Assembly (NCBI GenBank): GCA_036741235.1
Contig: DAINSQ010000001.1
Span: 124,001-188,000 of the forward strand
Source of the DNA: JABWBR01 sp036741235
GTDB lineage: Bacteria; Bacteroidota; Bacteroidia; Chitinophagales; Saprospiraceae
DNA: 64,000 bases
Direction: 5' to 3'
The translations under genes and the position numbers were made by a program. The notes beneath the pieces are model-generated. The model did no database searches. It was not told the DNA's origin and worked only from the letters and a program-made list of their open reading frames with translations. Within the stretch, counting starts at the first letter, position 1. Each line of letters starts with the position of its first letter. Below, piece after piece: positions 51,057 through 59,245 of this stretch.

Positions 51057-52685
51057 ATGTCAAAGCTCAAACGCCCATCCAATAGCCCCCTCACCACCGC
51101 CGATTGGTTGGTTTACCGCCCGTACAAATTGTTTCAGGCTTACGATAATTATTATTTGAAATTAGCCGGGGAGGTATTCGAGTATTTCAACGATCCCAAT
51201 AATCATTTTAGAGGAATATGGGATCGCGACGCATTAAAAAAGCTTTCCATTGTGCTTACCTGCCATTTTGAAGATTTTGTAAACGAAATTGGGTTATGGA
51301 GAGCGCTTAGGGAAAAATACCGGGAATTATACGGTTATGCTTTGCCGTTTTATGATTTGGAAAACTACGACCCCGAATACCTCAACCCACAGGATTTTGC
51401 CTATCTCATATGGCATCACCTGGAAAAAACGACAGAAAAAATAATATCGCCCTATGCTGAGTCAATAGCGCTTGCTGCGGATTTCTGCTATGTTTTTTTC
51501 GAAGAACATATTGATGAGGCGCCAGTCACTGATTTTTACGAACAATTCCTCGATATTGACGAAGACATCCCATTCTTCGAGCTGAAAAAACGATTGAAAT
51601 GGATGGCGCTGCAGAATTATCTGCTCGGTCCGGCTTATATTAAAGATTTGCGTGACAGACTAGAGGAGGAGGTAGAGAAAGACTCGTTTAATAAGCAATG
51701 GCAAGGCGACACAGGGATACTAGCCTATACACTGGAAGACGATTATTTATTTGAAAAAACAGCTTCCTGGGGCGCCATGGATACTCCGCAATGGCTGGCA
51801 GCGTTGGCGCGCTGCGACGATCGACTACGACCCGCCATTCGGACCCTCAACCAAAAAATTTCCGGAATATTTGTTTACGAAGGTAGCGACGACGAATATT
51901 ATCACTACAAGCTAGTTAATACCAATCGCGTATTCAAGGTCAGGCGCGACTCCATAGACCTCAATACAAAAAAAATGAAAGCCGGCTCCGAAGTGGGCGC
52001 TTTTTCCATCGTCAATTGGTGTGGAACCTGGTGGCTGAGCGGCGCCTACACTGCATGGAATGTTAATGCCGCGCAATTGGAAAGAATGCGGTACAAAATC
52101 GCCAATGCGCCTTTTTATGGTTGGACGGAAGAACAACAGCAGCATTTGCGGTCTATGGCAGATGATCTCGAACAAGGTTTTTTCGAATATTTTGGCGACC
52201 GCCTGGTGTTGTTTGAAAATGGAAAAGATGCAGAAATAGCCTTTCAAGCCCAACAAAAATGGTGGAATGATAAGAAATCCCTGGATAAACAACCTTCGAA
52301 GAGTTTCGATAAATTCAAGAAAATGCAGGATAAAGACGACAATAAACCATCGCCACTTTATGATGACAAAGGACAAATAGCCGCTTGTTATATCCCCGGC
52401 GGAGGCGTAATCACCTCCACCGCCGTTCCCCTCATTATAGAATTATTACAAGCCAATACGCTGTCAAAGGAGGAAGCCAGAGAACTGTTTGATCTAGCGT
52501 TTCTTAAATGCGAGCCCTATCTGATCAACCTATTAAAAACGCGTTACGCTTTCAAGAACCTGCGCCACCCCTTAGTTTCCGATCCCGACTTTATGGATAA
52601 ACACCTGCCCTTTTTCCTTCGCTATTATTCCCCCGAAGCATTTAAGCCGGTGAAGCCGTTTATAAGTTTGGTGTTGGAGGGGTGA
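51057..52685 (+). CDS. uncharacterised protein, possibly DUF3843-like
   Basis: A 542-residue protein of unknown function. The opening LTTADWLVYRPYKLFQAYDNYYLKLAGEV loosely recalls the start of Bacteroidota DUF3843 proteins (low confidence). The middle is rich in acidic and aromatic residues. GIFVYEGSDDEYYHYKLVNTNRVFKVRRDSI and GTWWLSGAYTAWN suggest a beta domain. The last third is helical, and ITSTAVPLIIELLQANTLSKEEARELFDLAFLKCEPYLINLL is the most distinctive block. No signal peptide or membrane span is seen. It has its own promoter, 125 bp after the HTH-ImmA/IrrE gene, and shares no detected operon. Confidence 0.6.
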   Translation: MSKLKRPSNSPLTTADWLVYRPYKLFQAYDNYYLKLAGEVFEYFNDPNNHFRGIWDRDALKKLSIVLTCHFEDFVNEIGLWRALREKYRELYGYALPFYDLENYDPEYLNPQDFAYLIWHHLEKTTEKIISPYAESIALAADFCYVFFEEHIDEAPVTDFYEQFLDIDEDIPFFELKKRLKWMALQNYLLGPAYIKDLRDRLEEEVEKDSFNKQWQGDTGILAYTLEDDYLFEKTASWGAMDTPQWLAALARCDDRLRPAIRTLNQKISGIFVYEGSDDEYYHYKLVNTNRVFKVRRDSIDLNTKKMKAGSEVGAFSIVNWCGTWWLSGAYTAWNVNAAQLERMRYKIANAPFYGWTEEQQQHLRSMADDLEQGFFEYFGDRLVLFENGKDAEIAFQAQQKWWNDKKSLDKQPSKSFDKFKKMQDKDDNKPSPLYDDKGQIAACYIPGGGVITSTAVPLIIELLQANTLSKEEARELFDLAFLKCEPYLINLLKTRYAFKNLRHPLVSDPDFMDKHLPFFLRYYSPEAFKPVKPFISLVLEG

Positions 52686-52689
52686 GGAA

Positions 52690-52731
52690 TCGCGCGCCGT
52701 CAAATCACTCCTCTGATTCGACGGCGCGCGA
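52690..52731. terminator. long bidirectional hairpin between convergent genes
   Basis: TCGCGCGCCGTC (52690-52701) and GACGGCGCGCGA (52720-52731) pair perfectly over 12 bp. AATCA/TGATT extends the stem inward after one mismatch. It lies 5 bp after the unknown protein gene and 7 bp from the tricorn-type gene's stop. Confidence 0.7.
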
Positions 52732-52737
52732 CATATA

Positions 52738-55700
52738 TTAAGGTTTAATCACCTTCTTCAATTCCTTCACTGCAGCTTCCAGTTGCTGATCGCGGCCTTT
52801 GCTCACAGCGCCGGGCTCGTTGGGTACTTTTACGTCGGGTTCCAACTGGTTGTTTTCCAGGTATTTGCCGTCGTTGCCTACCATGCCCACCTGCGGGATG
52901 CCGAATACAACACCGTTTTGCATGGTTTCCCACCACACAGCGGTGCCGGTGCCGGGCACGGGCATACCTACCAGTTTGCCGATTTCGAGGGCTTTGTAGG
53001 TATAGGGGAACATATGGGCGTCGGAGTAGTTGCTTTCGCTCATCACCACGATGGAAGGCTTATACCATTTAAACTGGGGTTCTGAACCCAGGTTTTGATC
53101 GCGGGGCATCAATGTCATATATTTTTTGCCATCGAGGAAGGTGGCCAGGTCATCGTGCAGCCAGCCGCCGCCGTTGAAGCGGGTATCGACTACCAGGGCT
53201 TCCTTGCCTGCGTTTTTGCCGAGGGCTTCTTCATAAACGGTGCGGTAGCTTTGGTCGTTCATACCGCGAACGTGTACATAGCCGATCGTGCCACCGGAGA
53301 GGCTGTCGACCAGGTGGCGGCAACGCTCTACCCAGCGCTGGTAGCGCAGTTCGTTTTCTTCGCCCTGAGAGATGGGTTTGATCACCGTTTCCCAGCGTTT
53401 GCCGTCGGCGGGGTTGTAGAGCGACAGCAGCGTATTCTGGCCTTCCTTGCGGTTGAGCAGACTGTAATAATTCGTTTCGGGGGTAATGTCCTGACCGTCG
53501 ATTTTTTCGATGATTACCCCGGGTTTGATTTTGGTGTCGCTTTTGGCGGCGGGACTTTTATCCATTACTTCCAGGATTTTGAGTCCGTTGCCGGTATACG
53601 ACTCGTCGTAGAAGAGGCCCAGCGCGGCGGTTTTATCGCCGGTATCCATATTGGGGCGCCAGCGGGCGCCGGTGTGCGAGGCGTTGAGTTCGCCGAGCAT
53701 TTCGCTGAGCATTTCGGCGAAATCGCGGTTATTATTCACATGGGGCAGGAAGCGGGCGTAGTTGTCGCGGTATTCTTCCCAGGTGACGTCGTGCAGGTCT
53801 ATTTTGTAAAATTTCTTCTGCACCTGGCGCCAGGCGTGTTCAAAGAGGTGGGCGCGTTCTACCGATTCGTTGAGCACCATTTCGCCGTTGATGCCTACAT
53901 TGCTGCGTTTTCCGCCTTCGATCTCCACTTTCACGATGCTGCCATCGGCAACGAAAAACAGGTTTTTGCCTTCTTTGTCGAGGGTCAGCCCGCCGGCATT
54001 ATCGGCGCCGAGTTTGAGCAGCGTTTTGGTTTCGCGGGTGCGCAACTCGGTTTGCCACAGGTCGAAGCCTTTTTCAAAGCGGGCCAGGTAAAACAGTTTT
54101 TCGCCGTCTTTCGACATAATGGCGTCGTTGAGGCGCGAGGAGTGCATGGTGAGGCGCACCTTGCGGTCTTCGATGCCCTTGAGGTCTATTTTGATCGGGT
54201 CGGGCAATTTTTTGGCCTCGTCTTTTTTCTCTTCCTCTTTTTTCTCACCGTTCTCTTTCTTTTTGCCATCTTCTTCTTTTTCCTTTTCTTTTAATAAATC
54301 AAAATCTTCCTTGCTCAACTTAAACCGGTCGTAGTCTTCCTGGTTAAAAAACATGCCGTACACATCGTATTCGCCGCCCCAGCTGGCGTCGTTTTTCATG
54401 CCGTCGCGGTCGGAAAACCAGAGCATCATTTTACCGTCCATCATCCAGCGGGGATTGTTGTTGTTGTAGCCGCTTTGGGTGAGGTTGGTAATGGGCTGAC
54501 CGCCGGCGGCGCTTACAAGTCCGGCCTGGCTGATCCACTGCTGATTCTGGAGGAAGTTTACGAGGAACCATTTCCCATCGGGCGACCATTCGTACCATTG
54601 GTCGCCGTCAGAGTAAGAGTAGTTTTTATCGGCGCCCATGATCTCGCGCACTTTTTTCGTTTCGGTGTTGACTACCTTGAGTATGGTGCGCTCTTCGAGA
54701 TAGGCTACTTCTTTACCGTCGGGCGACCAGGCAGGCTGAAATTCTTCGGCGGCGGTGGCAATTACAGGTTCTTCGTTTAGCAGGGTGGCGTTGAAAAAGT
54801 AGTTTTCTTCTTTGCGGCCCAGGTTGGTGCGATATACGTTCCAACTGCCATTGCGCTCGGCAGCGTAGAGCAGCGAACGGCCGTCGGGACTGAAGCTAAT
54901 GGAGCGCTCCTGCTCGGGCGTATTGGTGATGCGGCGGGTGGTGCCTTTGTCTACTGAACTGGCAAATACTTCTCCGCGTACTACAAAAGCCACTTCTTTG
55001 CCGTTGGGCGAAAGGGCAAATTCCGATGCATTGCCGCTGATTTTTTCAATTTTCTCCGGATTATAGCGTTCGTCGGTGGCGATAAATACGTTAAGGAGTT
55101 TCGGCTTTTGGCCTTCGCGCATCGTGTAGAGTTCGCCATTAAATGAAAAACACATCAGCCCGTCGCTGCTTGTGCTCAGGTAGCGCACCGGGTGTTTGTC
55201 GAAGGTGGTCAGTTGCACGCTTTTGCCCGGCGTTTTGATGTTCATTTTAAAAACATTAAAACTGCCTTTTTCTTCGCTGAGGTAGTAGATTTCTTCCTGG
55301 TTGGGCGCAAAAACCGGATTGCGGTCTTCGCCTTCAAAAGTAGAGAGCTGCGTGTATTCTTTTTTATTAAAATCATACACCCATACATCGCGCGTTACGG
55401 AAGAGGTGTGGTGTTTCCTGAATTCGTCTTCGTAGCCTTTGCGGTCGTGGTACGCGATCATATTGCCCTTTTTGTTGTAGCGCGTCATCTCGGCGGGCGT
55501 GGTGATTACCTGTTTTTCTCGGCCTCCTTTTACCGGCACGCGGTACAATTCGGGTAAAACGCCGGAGGGGAATTGCTGGTTGGCCGCCGCGTCGAGGCGC
55601 GAGGAGGTGAAGATCACGTACTGGCCGTCGGGACTAAAATCCGAAGGCATATCCCCCGAGGAGTGATAGGTGAGTCGCGTGGCTGCGCCGCCGGCGGCGG

Positions 55701-55980
55701 GCATCACAAACACGTCGTAATTGCCGTAGCGATCGGAGCCGAAGGCGATGGTTTTGCCGTCGGGCGACCACACGGGCATGGCATCGTGACCTTCGTGCAA
55801 GGTCAGCGGCGAAGCGCCGCCGCCTTCGGCGGCTACTTTGTACAAATCGCCTTTGTAGGAGAACACGATGGTTTTTCCATCGGGGGAGATGGCCGGGTAG
55901 CGCAGCCATAGGGCAGCCTCTTGGGCATTAAGCGCCGGCGATAGCAATGCCAGCGCGCATAACAGCAGGTGTGATTTCAT
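52738..55980 (-). CDS. exported tricorn-type S41 peptidase with PD40 propeller repeats
   Basis: A 1080-residue protein. The signal peptide MKSHLLLCALALLSPALNAQ at 55980 is the preferred start; the frame open to 56079 adds nothing conserved. PD40 propeller repeats occupy about 25-620 (RYPAISPDGKTIVFSYKGDLY, MPVWSPDGKTIAFGSDRYGN). A highly charged Lys/Glu segment lies near 580-605. A PDZ-like region follows at about 840-900. The S41/tricorn peptidase core is at the end: LNASHTGARW (His), VVDTRFNGGGWLHDDLA and SESNYSDAHMFPY, with the likely nucleophile Ser in YSD as in the GSD of tricorn protease. It degrades peptides in the periplasm. It lies downstream of the DUF2177 gene. Confidence 0.88.
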   Translation of the reverse strand: MKSHLLLCALALLSPALNAQEAALWLRYPAISPDGKTIVFSYKGDLYKVAAEGGGASPLTLHEGHDAMPVWSPDGKTIAFGSDRYGNYDVFVMPAAGGAATRLTYHSSGDMPSDFSPDGQYVIFTSSRLDAAANQQFPSGVLPELYRVPVKGGREKQVITTPAEMTRYNKKGNMIAYHDRKGYEDEFRKHHTSSVTRDVWVYDFNKKEYTQLSTFEGEDRNPVFAPNQEEIYYLSEEKGSFNVFKMNIKTPGKSVQLTTFDKHPVRYLSTSSDGLMCFSFNGELYTMREGQKPKLLNVFIATDERYNPEKIEKISGNASEFALSPNGKEVAFVVRGEVFASSVDKGTTRRITNTPEQERSISFSPDGRSLLYAAERNGSWNVYRTNLGRKEENYFFNATLLNEEPVIATAAEEFQPAWSPDGKEVAYLEERTILKVVNTETKKVREIMGADKNYSYSDGDQWYEWSPDGKWFLVNFLQNQQWISQAGLVSAAGGQPITNLTQSGYNNNNPRWMMDGKMMLWFSDRDGMKNDASWGGEYDVYGMFFNQEDYDRFKLSKEDFDLLKEKEKEEDGKKKENGEKKEEEKKDEAKKLPDPIKIDLKGIEDRKVRLTMHSSRLNDAIMSKDGEKLFYLARFEKGFDLWQTELRTRETKTLLKLGADNAGGLTLDKEGKNLFFVADGSIVKVEIEGGKRSNVGINGEMVLNESVERAHLFEHAWRQVQKKFYKIDLHDVTWEEYRDNYARFLPHVNNNRDFAEMLSEMLGELNASHTGARWRPNMDTGDKTAALGLFYDESYTGNGLKILEVMDKSPAAKSDTKIKPGVIIEKIDGQDITPETNYYSLLNRKEGQNTLLSLYNPADGKRWETVIKPISQGEENELRYQRWVERCRHLVDSLSGGTIGYVHVRGMNDQSYRTVYEEALGKNAGKEALVVDTRFNGGGWLHDDLATFLDGKKYMTLMPRDQNLGSEPQFKWYKPSIVVMSESNYSDAHMFPYTYKALEIGKLVGMPVPGTGTAVWWETMQNGVVFGIPQVGMVGNDGKYLENNQLEPDVKVPNEPGAVSKGRDQQLEAAVKELKKVIKP

Positions 55981-56032
55981 TTTTAAGTCGGTTAGTTTAA
56001 AAAAATGGATTAGTAAAAATAACGCAAGATGG

Positions 56033-56437
56033 CTATTGGTGCAACCATTTGGTCCCAACGAAGTAAGCCGCCAGCGCACAGGAACCTGTGATAAAAGCCC
56101 CCCAAATAATATCTACGACTGTAATAACCAGCGGCCACCGGCTGATGGTGGCCATATTGACCAGATCGTAAGTGGCGTAACATACAATGCCCAGGATTGC
56201 GCCGTTGAGCAGGGCGCTTTGCCATTGACCGGTTTTGATGGCTGGCAATACCACGAAATGTAGCAGTCCGGATATATAGATGACATAAAAGGCAGCGGCA
56301 GCATACCAGTTGGTCGTATCCGAGAGCATAAAACTCAGCCGTTGGCGGTAGAAATTGCGGGCCAGGAATCCCAGCCACAACATATCCAGTGCGAAAAAGT
56401 AGAGGGTCGCGATAAAAAAGAGAATGATCTTGTGCAT
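56033..56437 (-). CDS. DUF2177 family membrane protein
   Basis: A 134-residue protein with four membrane helices, the size and pattern of DUF2177. FALDMLWLGFLARNFYRQRL is near residue 16, the signature FYVIYISGLLHFVVLPAI near 50, and ATYDLVNMATISRWPLVITVVDIIWGAFITG near 90-115. Its function is unknown. It lies 4 bp after the histidine phosphatase stop and 52 bp before the tricorn-type gene on the same strand. Confidence 0.85.
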   Translation of the reverse strand: MHKIILFFIATLYFFALDMLWLGFLARNFYRQRLSFMLSDTTNWYAAAAFYVIYISGLLHFVVLPAIKTGQWQSALLNGAILGIVCYATYDLVNMATISRWPLVITVVDIIWGAFITGSCALAAYFVGTKWLHQ

Positions 56438-56441
56438 AATA

Positions 56442-56951
56442 TTACCGGGGTGAGGGTTGACCGTAAGTTGTTTTAGTTAAATCGACTTTTTTGCCCAACG
56501 GCGTACTCCTTATGCGTACCACAAAGAGGTTGTCGTAGTCGTTGTCGGCAATGGTCACGGTATCGCCGCTGAGGCCCGACACCAGAGCGGGAATGGTATT
56601 GGAATGCCCCACCACTAATATCCGCTTTCCTTCCATTTTTTGCAGTGTTTTTACCAATGCCTGGGTGGTATCGGGCTGGTAGGTAACAACCGGTTTGTTG
56701 AGCGCATCGGCTAATGGCTGGGCAGTTTGCCGGGTGCGCAAAAAACGGGAGGCATACACGAGGTCTATTCTATGGCCAAGCAGCTGATTGCGAAGCGCCA
56801 GCGCCCGGTCCCAACCGGTTTCCGACAGCGGCGTATCGGGGCTGCTGTCGCGTTTTTCGGCATGGCGCACCAGAAAGTAGTGGGTGGTTTGGCAGGCCTG
56901 GCAGGCCAGCAACAGGGCGATCAGTAGTAAGCCGGTGTGTATTGATTTCAT
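56442..56951 (-). CDS. exported histidine phosphatase (phosphoglycerate-mutase superfamily)
   Basis: A 169-residue protein. The leader MKSIHTGLLLIALLLACQAC contains Cys residues that could form a lipobox. The catalytic phosphohistidine motif FLVRHAEKRD comes right after. RFLRTRQTA near residue 95 is the second Arg-containing block, and ILVVGHSNTIPALVSGL near 115 the second His. This branch of small periplasmic histidine phosphatases includes SixA-like and RNase-I-like acid phosphatases, and the substrate is not known. It lies 12 bp after the M28 peptidase stop and 4 bp before DUF2177. Confidence 0.85.
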   Translation of the reverse strand: MKSIHTGLLLIALLLACQACQTTHYFLVRHAEKRDSSPDTPLSETGWDRALALRNQLLGHRIDLVYASRFLRTRQTAQPLADALNKPVVTYQPDTTQALVKTLQKMEGKRILVVGHSNTIPALVSGLSGDTVTIADNDYDNLFVVRIRSTPLGKKVDLTKTTYGQPSPR

Positions 56952-56963
56952 AAGCTTTGATTA

Positions 56964-58715
56964 TCAGTAAGCATAAACCATTTGCCGGGTTGCAACCACT
57001 TGGCCGTCTATGACCAGGCTGTAAGCGTATGTTCCCGGCACATAGCTGTGGTGATCGTAATCGTAGGTTACTTCATTTAATCCGGGTTGCAGGGCAATGG
57101 GCAGCCGGGCCAATTCCTTGCCTTGCATGGAATAAACGGCAATAAACGCCTCGCGGTAATCGAGGGCCTGCTCTACATAAACGCTGATGACCGTCGCCTC
57201 ATCAAAAGGATTGGGGCGATTTTGGAGCAGTTCTACGTTTTGCTGTGCCGCAGGTATCTCGCGGGTATCGGTAGTAAAGTTGTCAAACCGCTCGTTGGAG
57301 AACAGGCTTTCCACGCCGTCGGCATCAACCGACGCCACCGAGACTACGTAAATATTGCCGGGCGCCAGGCCATACAGGGAATCGGTAGTTTGATAGATAG
57401 TGTATACCGTGTCCCAGTCGTTGGTGGCAAACGTGCGCACCCCGACGCGATAAACGCCGTAGTTGTAGCTATCTTCAAAAGACACCTCAAAACCGTTGTC
57501 GATGCCTGCCAGGTTAAAGTTTGTCGGCGTAACGGGCCCCGCTGCTGCCATTCCCAGGGCGTTGCCGTTGACGACGGCGTTGCGGGCCAGGTAGTTGAAA
57601 TCTACAAAAAAGCTGTCGAGCAGTCCGTCGTTGTCGGTGTCGAGACCCAGTACATCATCGGTAGTATGCTGGCGGTCTTCGTAGTTGGGCGTGCCGTTGG
57701 GGTCGCCGTTGCCGTGTTCGTTGGCCGAGGTAAAGCGCACGGCGGCAAAGCCTTTTTGGCGGAAAGGGATGTGGTCGCCGCCCCGGCCCGTGCGGTCTTC
57801 GGGCGTCATGATGTTGATCACCGGTTTTACGGGCATCAGCGGCGCTACATTTTCCTGAAATTCCAATTTGATAAAACGCGCCAGTTGTTTGTTTCGGGAA
57901 TTGGTAGTGCCCTGTGAATAAATGCGGACATTGATGCTGTCGACGCTATTGAGCCCGGGGCAGCCGGGAGGCGAGGCTGTGGCGCCGCAGATGACGCCGC
58001 CGATGATGTCGTTGTTGAGAACGGCTTTGAGTTTGACGTCGTTGAGGTCGCAGTAATCGGCAAAGGCGTCGGCGCCGAGCAACCCCTGTTCTTCGGCGGT
58101 GGTGAGCAAGAATACGATGGTTCTGTTGTAGGAATAGGCGCTCATCACGCGAGCCAATTCCAACACCAGCGCGCTGCCGCTGCCGTTGTCTTCCATGCCG
58201 TGAGCGATGCAATCGGGATCGCACTCGTCTTCGCAGCGGCTGTCGAGGTGGGCTTCTACGAGTACGACTTCGTCGTATTGAGGCCCCTGCCCGGGCAATA
58301 CGGCCATAATATTGCGATGGCGGTTCATAGCGCAAATGGGCAGGTCAAATTGAAAATAGGAAACCAGCAGGCGGTTTTCGTGCTGGGCGCTGAAAGATTG
58401 AAATTTCTGGTAAGCCCAGCGGCGGGCGGCGCCAATGCCAAACGTGGCGCTAACCGTGTCCGCGCCGGAGCTGCGGTTGCCAAAAGCGCTCATCTGGAGC
58501 AGGTAGGCGTGCAGCGAATCAGGGGAAATGCCGTTTACCAACCCCGTCGCGATGGCCGCAGGGTCGTCGATGACCACCGCGGGCGCATAATTGGCTGGAT
58601 CGAAATTGCCCAGCAATACGGCTTCCGCCTCGGGGTTGGTTACCAATAAGTTGGTTTGGGCACTTAAGGGCGTTATGGCCCACAAGGTGATAAATGCTAT
58701 TGCGACCGACTTCAT
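56964..58715 (-). CDS. secreted M28 zinc aminopeptidase-type protein with T9SS sorting domain
   Basis: A 583-residue protein. The signal peptide MKSVAIAFITLWAITPLSAQ is followed by the M28 peptidase core at about 100-350. It shows zinc and catalytic residues in VLVEAHLDSRCED (His), HGMEDNGSGSALVLE (Asp bridging two Zn), FLLTTAEEQGLLGADAFADY (Glu-Glu) and GRGGDHIPFRQKGFAAVRF (last His). A fibronectin-like region follows. The end is a type A T9SS sorting domain: LLQNRPNPFDEATVISVYV, QGKELARLP and GTYAYSLVIDGQVV. It should be released at or attached to the cell surface to digest peptides. It heads the leftward group with the histidine phosphatase and DUF2177. Confidence 0.92.
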   Translation of the reverse strand: MKSVAIAFITLWAITPLSAQTNLLVTNPEAEAVLLGNFDPANYAPAVVIDDPAAIATGLVNGISPDSLHAYLLQMSAFGNRSSGADTVSATFGIGAARRWAYQKFQSFSAQHENRLLVSYFQFDLPICAMNRHRNIMAVLPGQGPQYDEVVLVEAHLDSRCEDECDPDCIAHGMEDNGSGSALVLELARVMSAYSYNRTIVFLLTTAEEQGLLGADAFADYCDLNDVKLKAVLNNDIIGGVICGATASPPGCPGLNSVDSINVRIYSQGTTNSRNKQLARFIKLEFQENVAPLMPVKPVINIMTPEDRTGRGGDHIPFRQKGFAAVRFTSANEHGNGDPNGTPNYEDRQHTTDDVLGLDTDNDGLLDSFFVDFNYLARNAVVNGNALGMAAAGPVTPTNFNLAGIDNGFEVSFEDSYNYGVYRVGVRTFATNDWDTVYTIYQTTDSLYGLAPGNIYVVSVASVDADGVESLFSNERFDNFTTDTREIPAAQQNVELLQNRPNPFDEATVISVYVEQALDYREAFIAVYSMQGKELARLPIALQPGLNEVTYDYDHHSYVPGTYAYSLVIDGQVVATRQMVYAY

Positions 58716-58735
58716 GAAAAACGCGTTTGAATAAT

Positions 58736-58743
58736 CAAAAATA
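58736..58743 (-). promoter_or_regulatory. -7 promoter element of the M28 gene
   Basis: Read on the minus strand this is TATTTTTG, a full match to TAnnTTTG, 20 bp before the M28 start codon. No -33 TTG at standard spacing. Confidence 0.4.
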
Positions 58744-58789
58744 GAATTTAATTATCCAAATCGCGAGGAAGTCGAAAAAAAACAATCGC

Positions 58790-59245
58790 TTACAGGCCCG
58801 AGCTGATCAAAAACGTGGTAGCAAATGCGACGATAGCGTACAATTCCGGGAATACCGCCAATACCATCGTTTTGCCGAATACGTCATAACCGGCGCCGAT
58901 GCCGGCGATACCGTTGGCGCATACGCGGCCCTGCTGAATAGCCGAGATCAAGCCTACAACACCAAGGATAAAACCAGATGCAAATACGGCCATACCCTGT
59001 ATGATGGTCATATCAGGACTAACCACGCCGGAACTGTTGACGATAAAAAAGCCGGCAAAACCGTACAACCCTTGCGTGCCGGGCAAAGCGCTCAACAGCA
59101 TGTAATTGCCGAATGCACTGTCATTTTTCTTCAACGCGCCGATGGTCGCATTACCGCCGATGGAAACGCCTATAGCGCTGCCGATGCCTGCCAATCCAAC
59201 CATTAAACCCAGGCCGATATAGGCCAGAATTACAGAAGTACCCAT
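58790..59245 (-). CDS. ntpK: V-type ATPase subunit K (proteolipid ring)
   Basis: A 151-residue protein with four membrane helices, two c-type hairpins in tandem. GLAGIGSAIGVSIGGNATIGALKKN is the first and GFILGVVGLISAIQQGRVCANGI the second. The only acidic residue in a helix is Glu in VFPELYAIVAFATTF near residue 135. One ion-binding Glu per two hairpins is normal for V-type subunit K. It rotates to move H+ or Na+ across the membrane; the ion cannot be told safely. Its start abuts the subunit I stop with no gap. Confidence 0.92.
   Translation of the reverse strand: MGTSVILAYIGLGLMVGLAGIGSAIGVSIGGNATIGALKKNDSAFGNYMLLSALPGTQGLYGFAGFFIVNSSGVVSPDMTIIQGMAVFASGFILGVVGLISAIQQGRVCANGIAGIGAGYDVFGKTMVLAVFPELYAIVAFATTFLISSGL

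Noticed and set aside
53095..54294. A 399-codon open frame opposite the tricorn-type protease
   Set aside because: Antisense shadow of a conserved coding region, with Phe/Val/Gly-rich low-complexity sequence and no family features.
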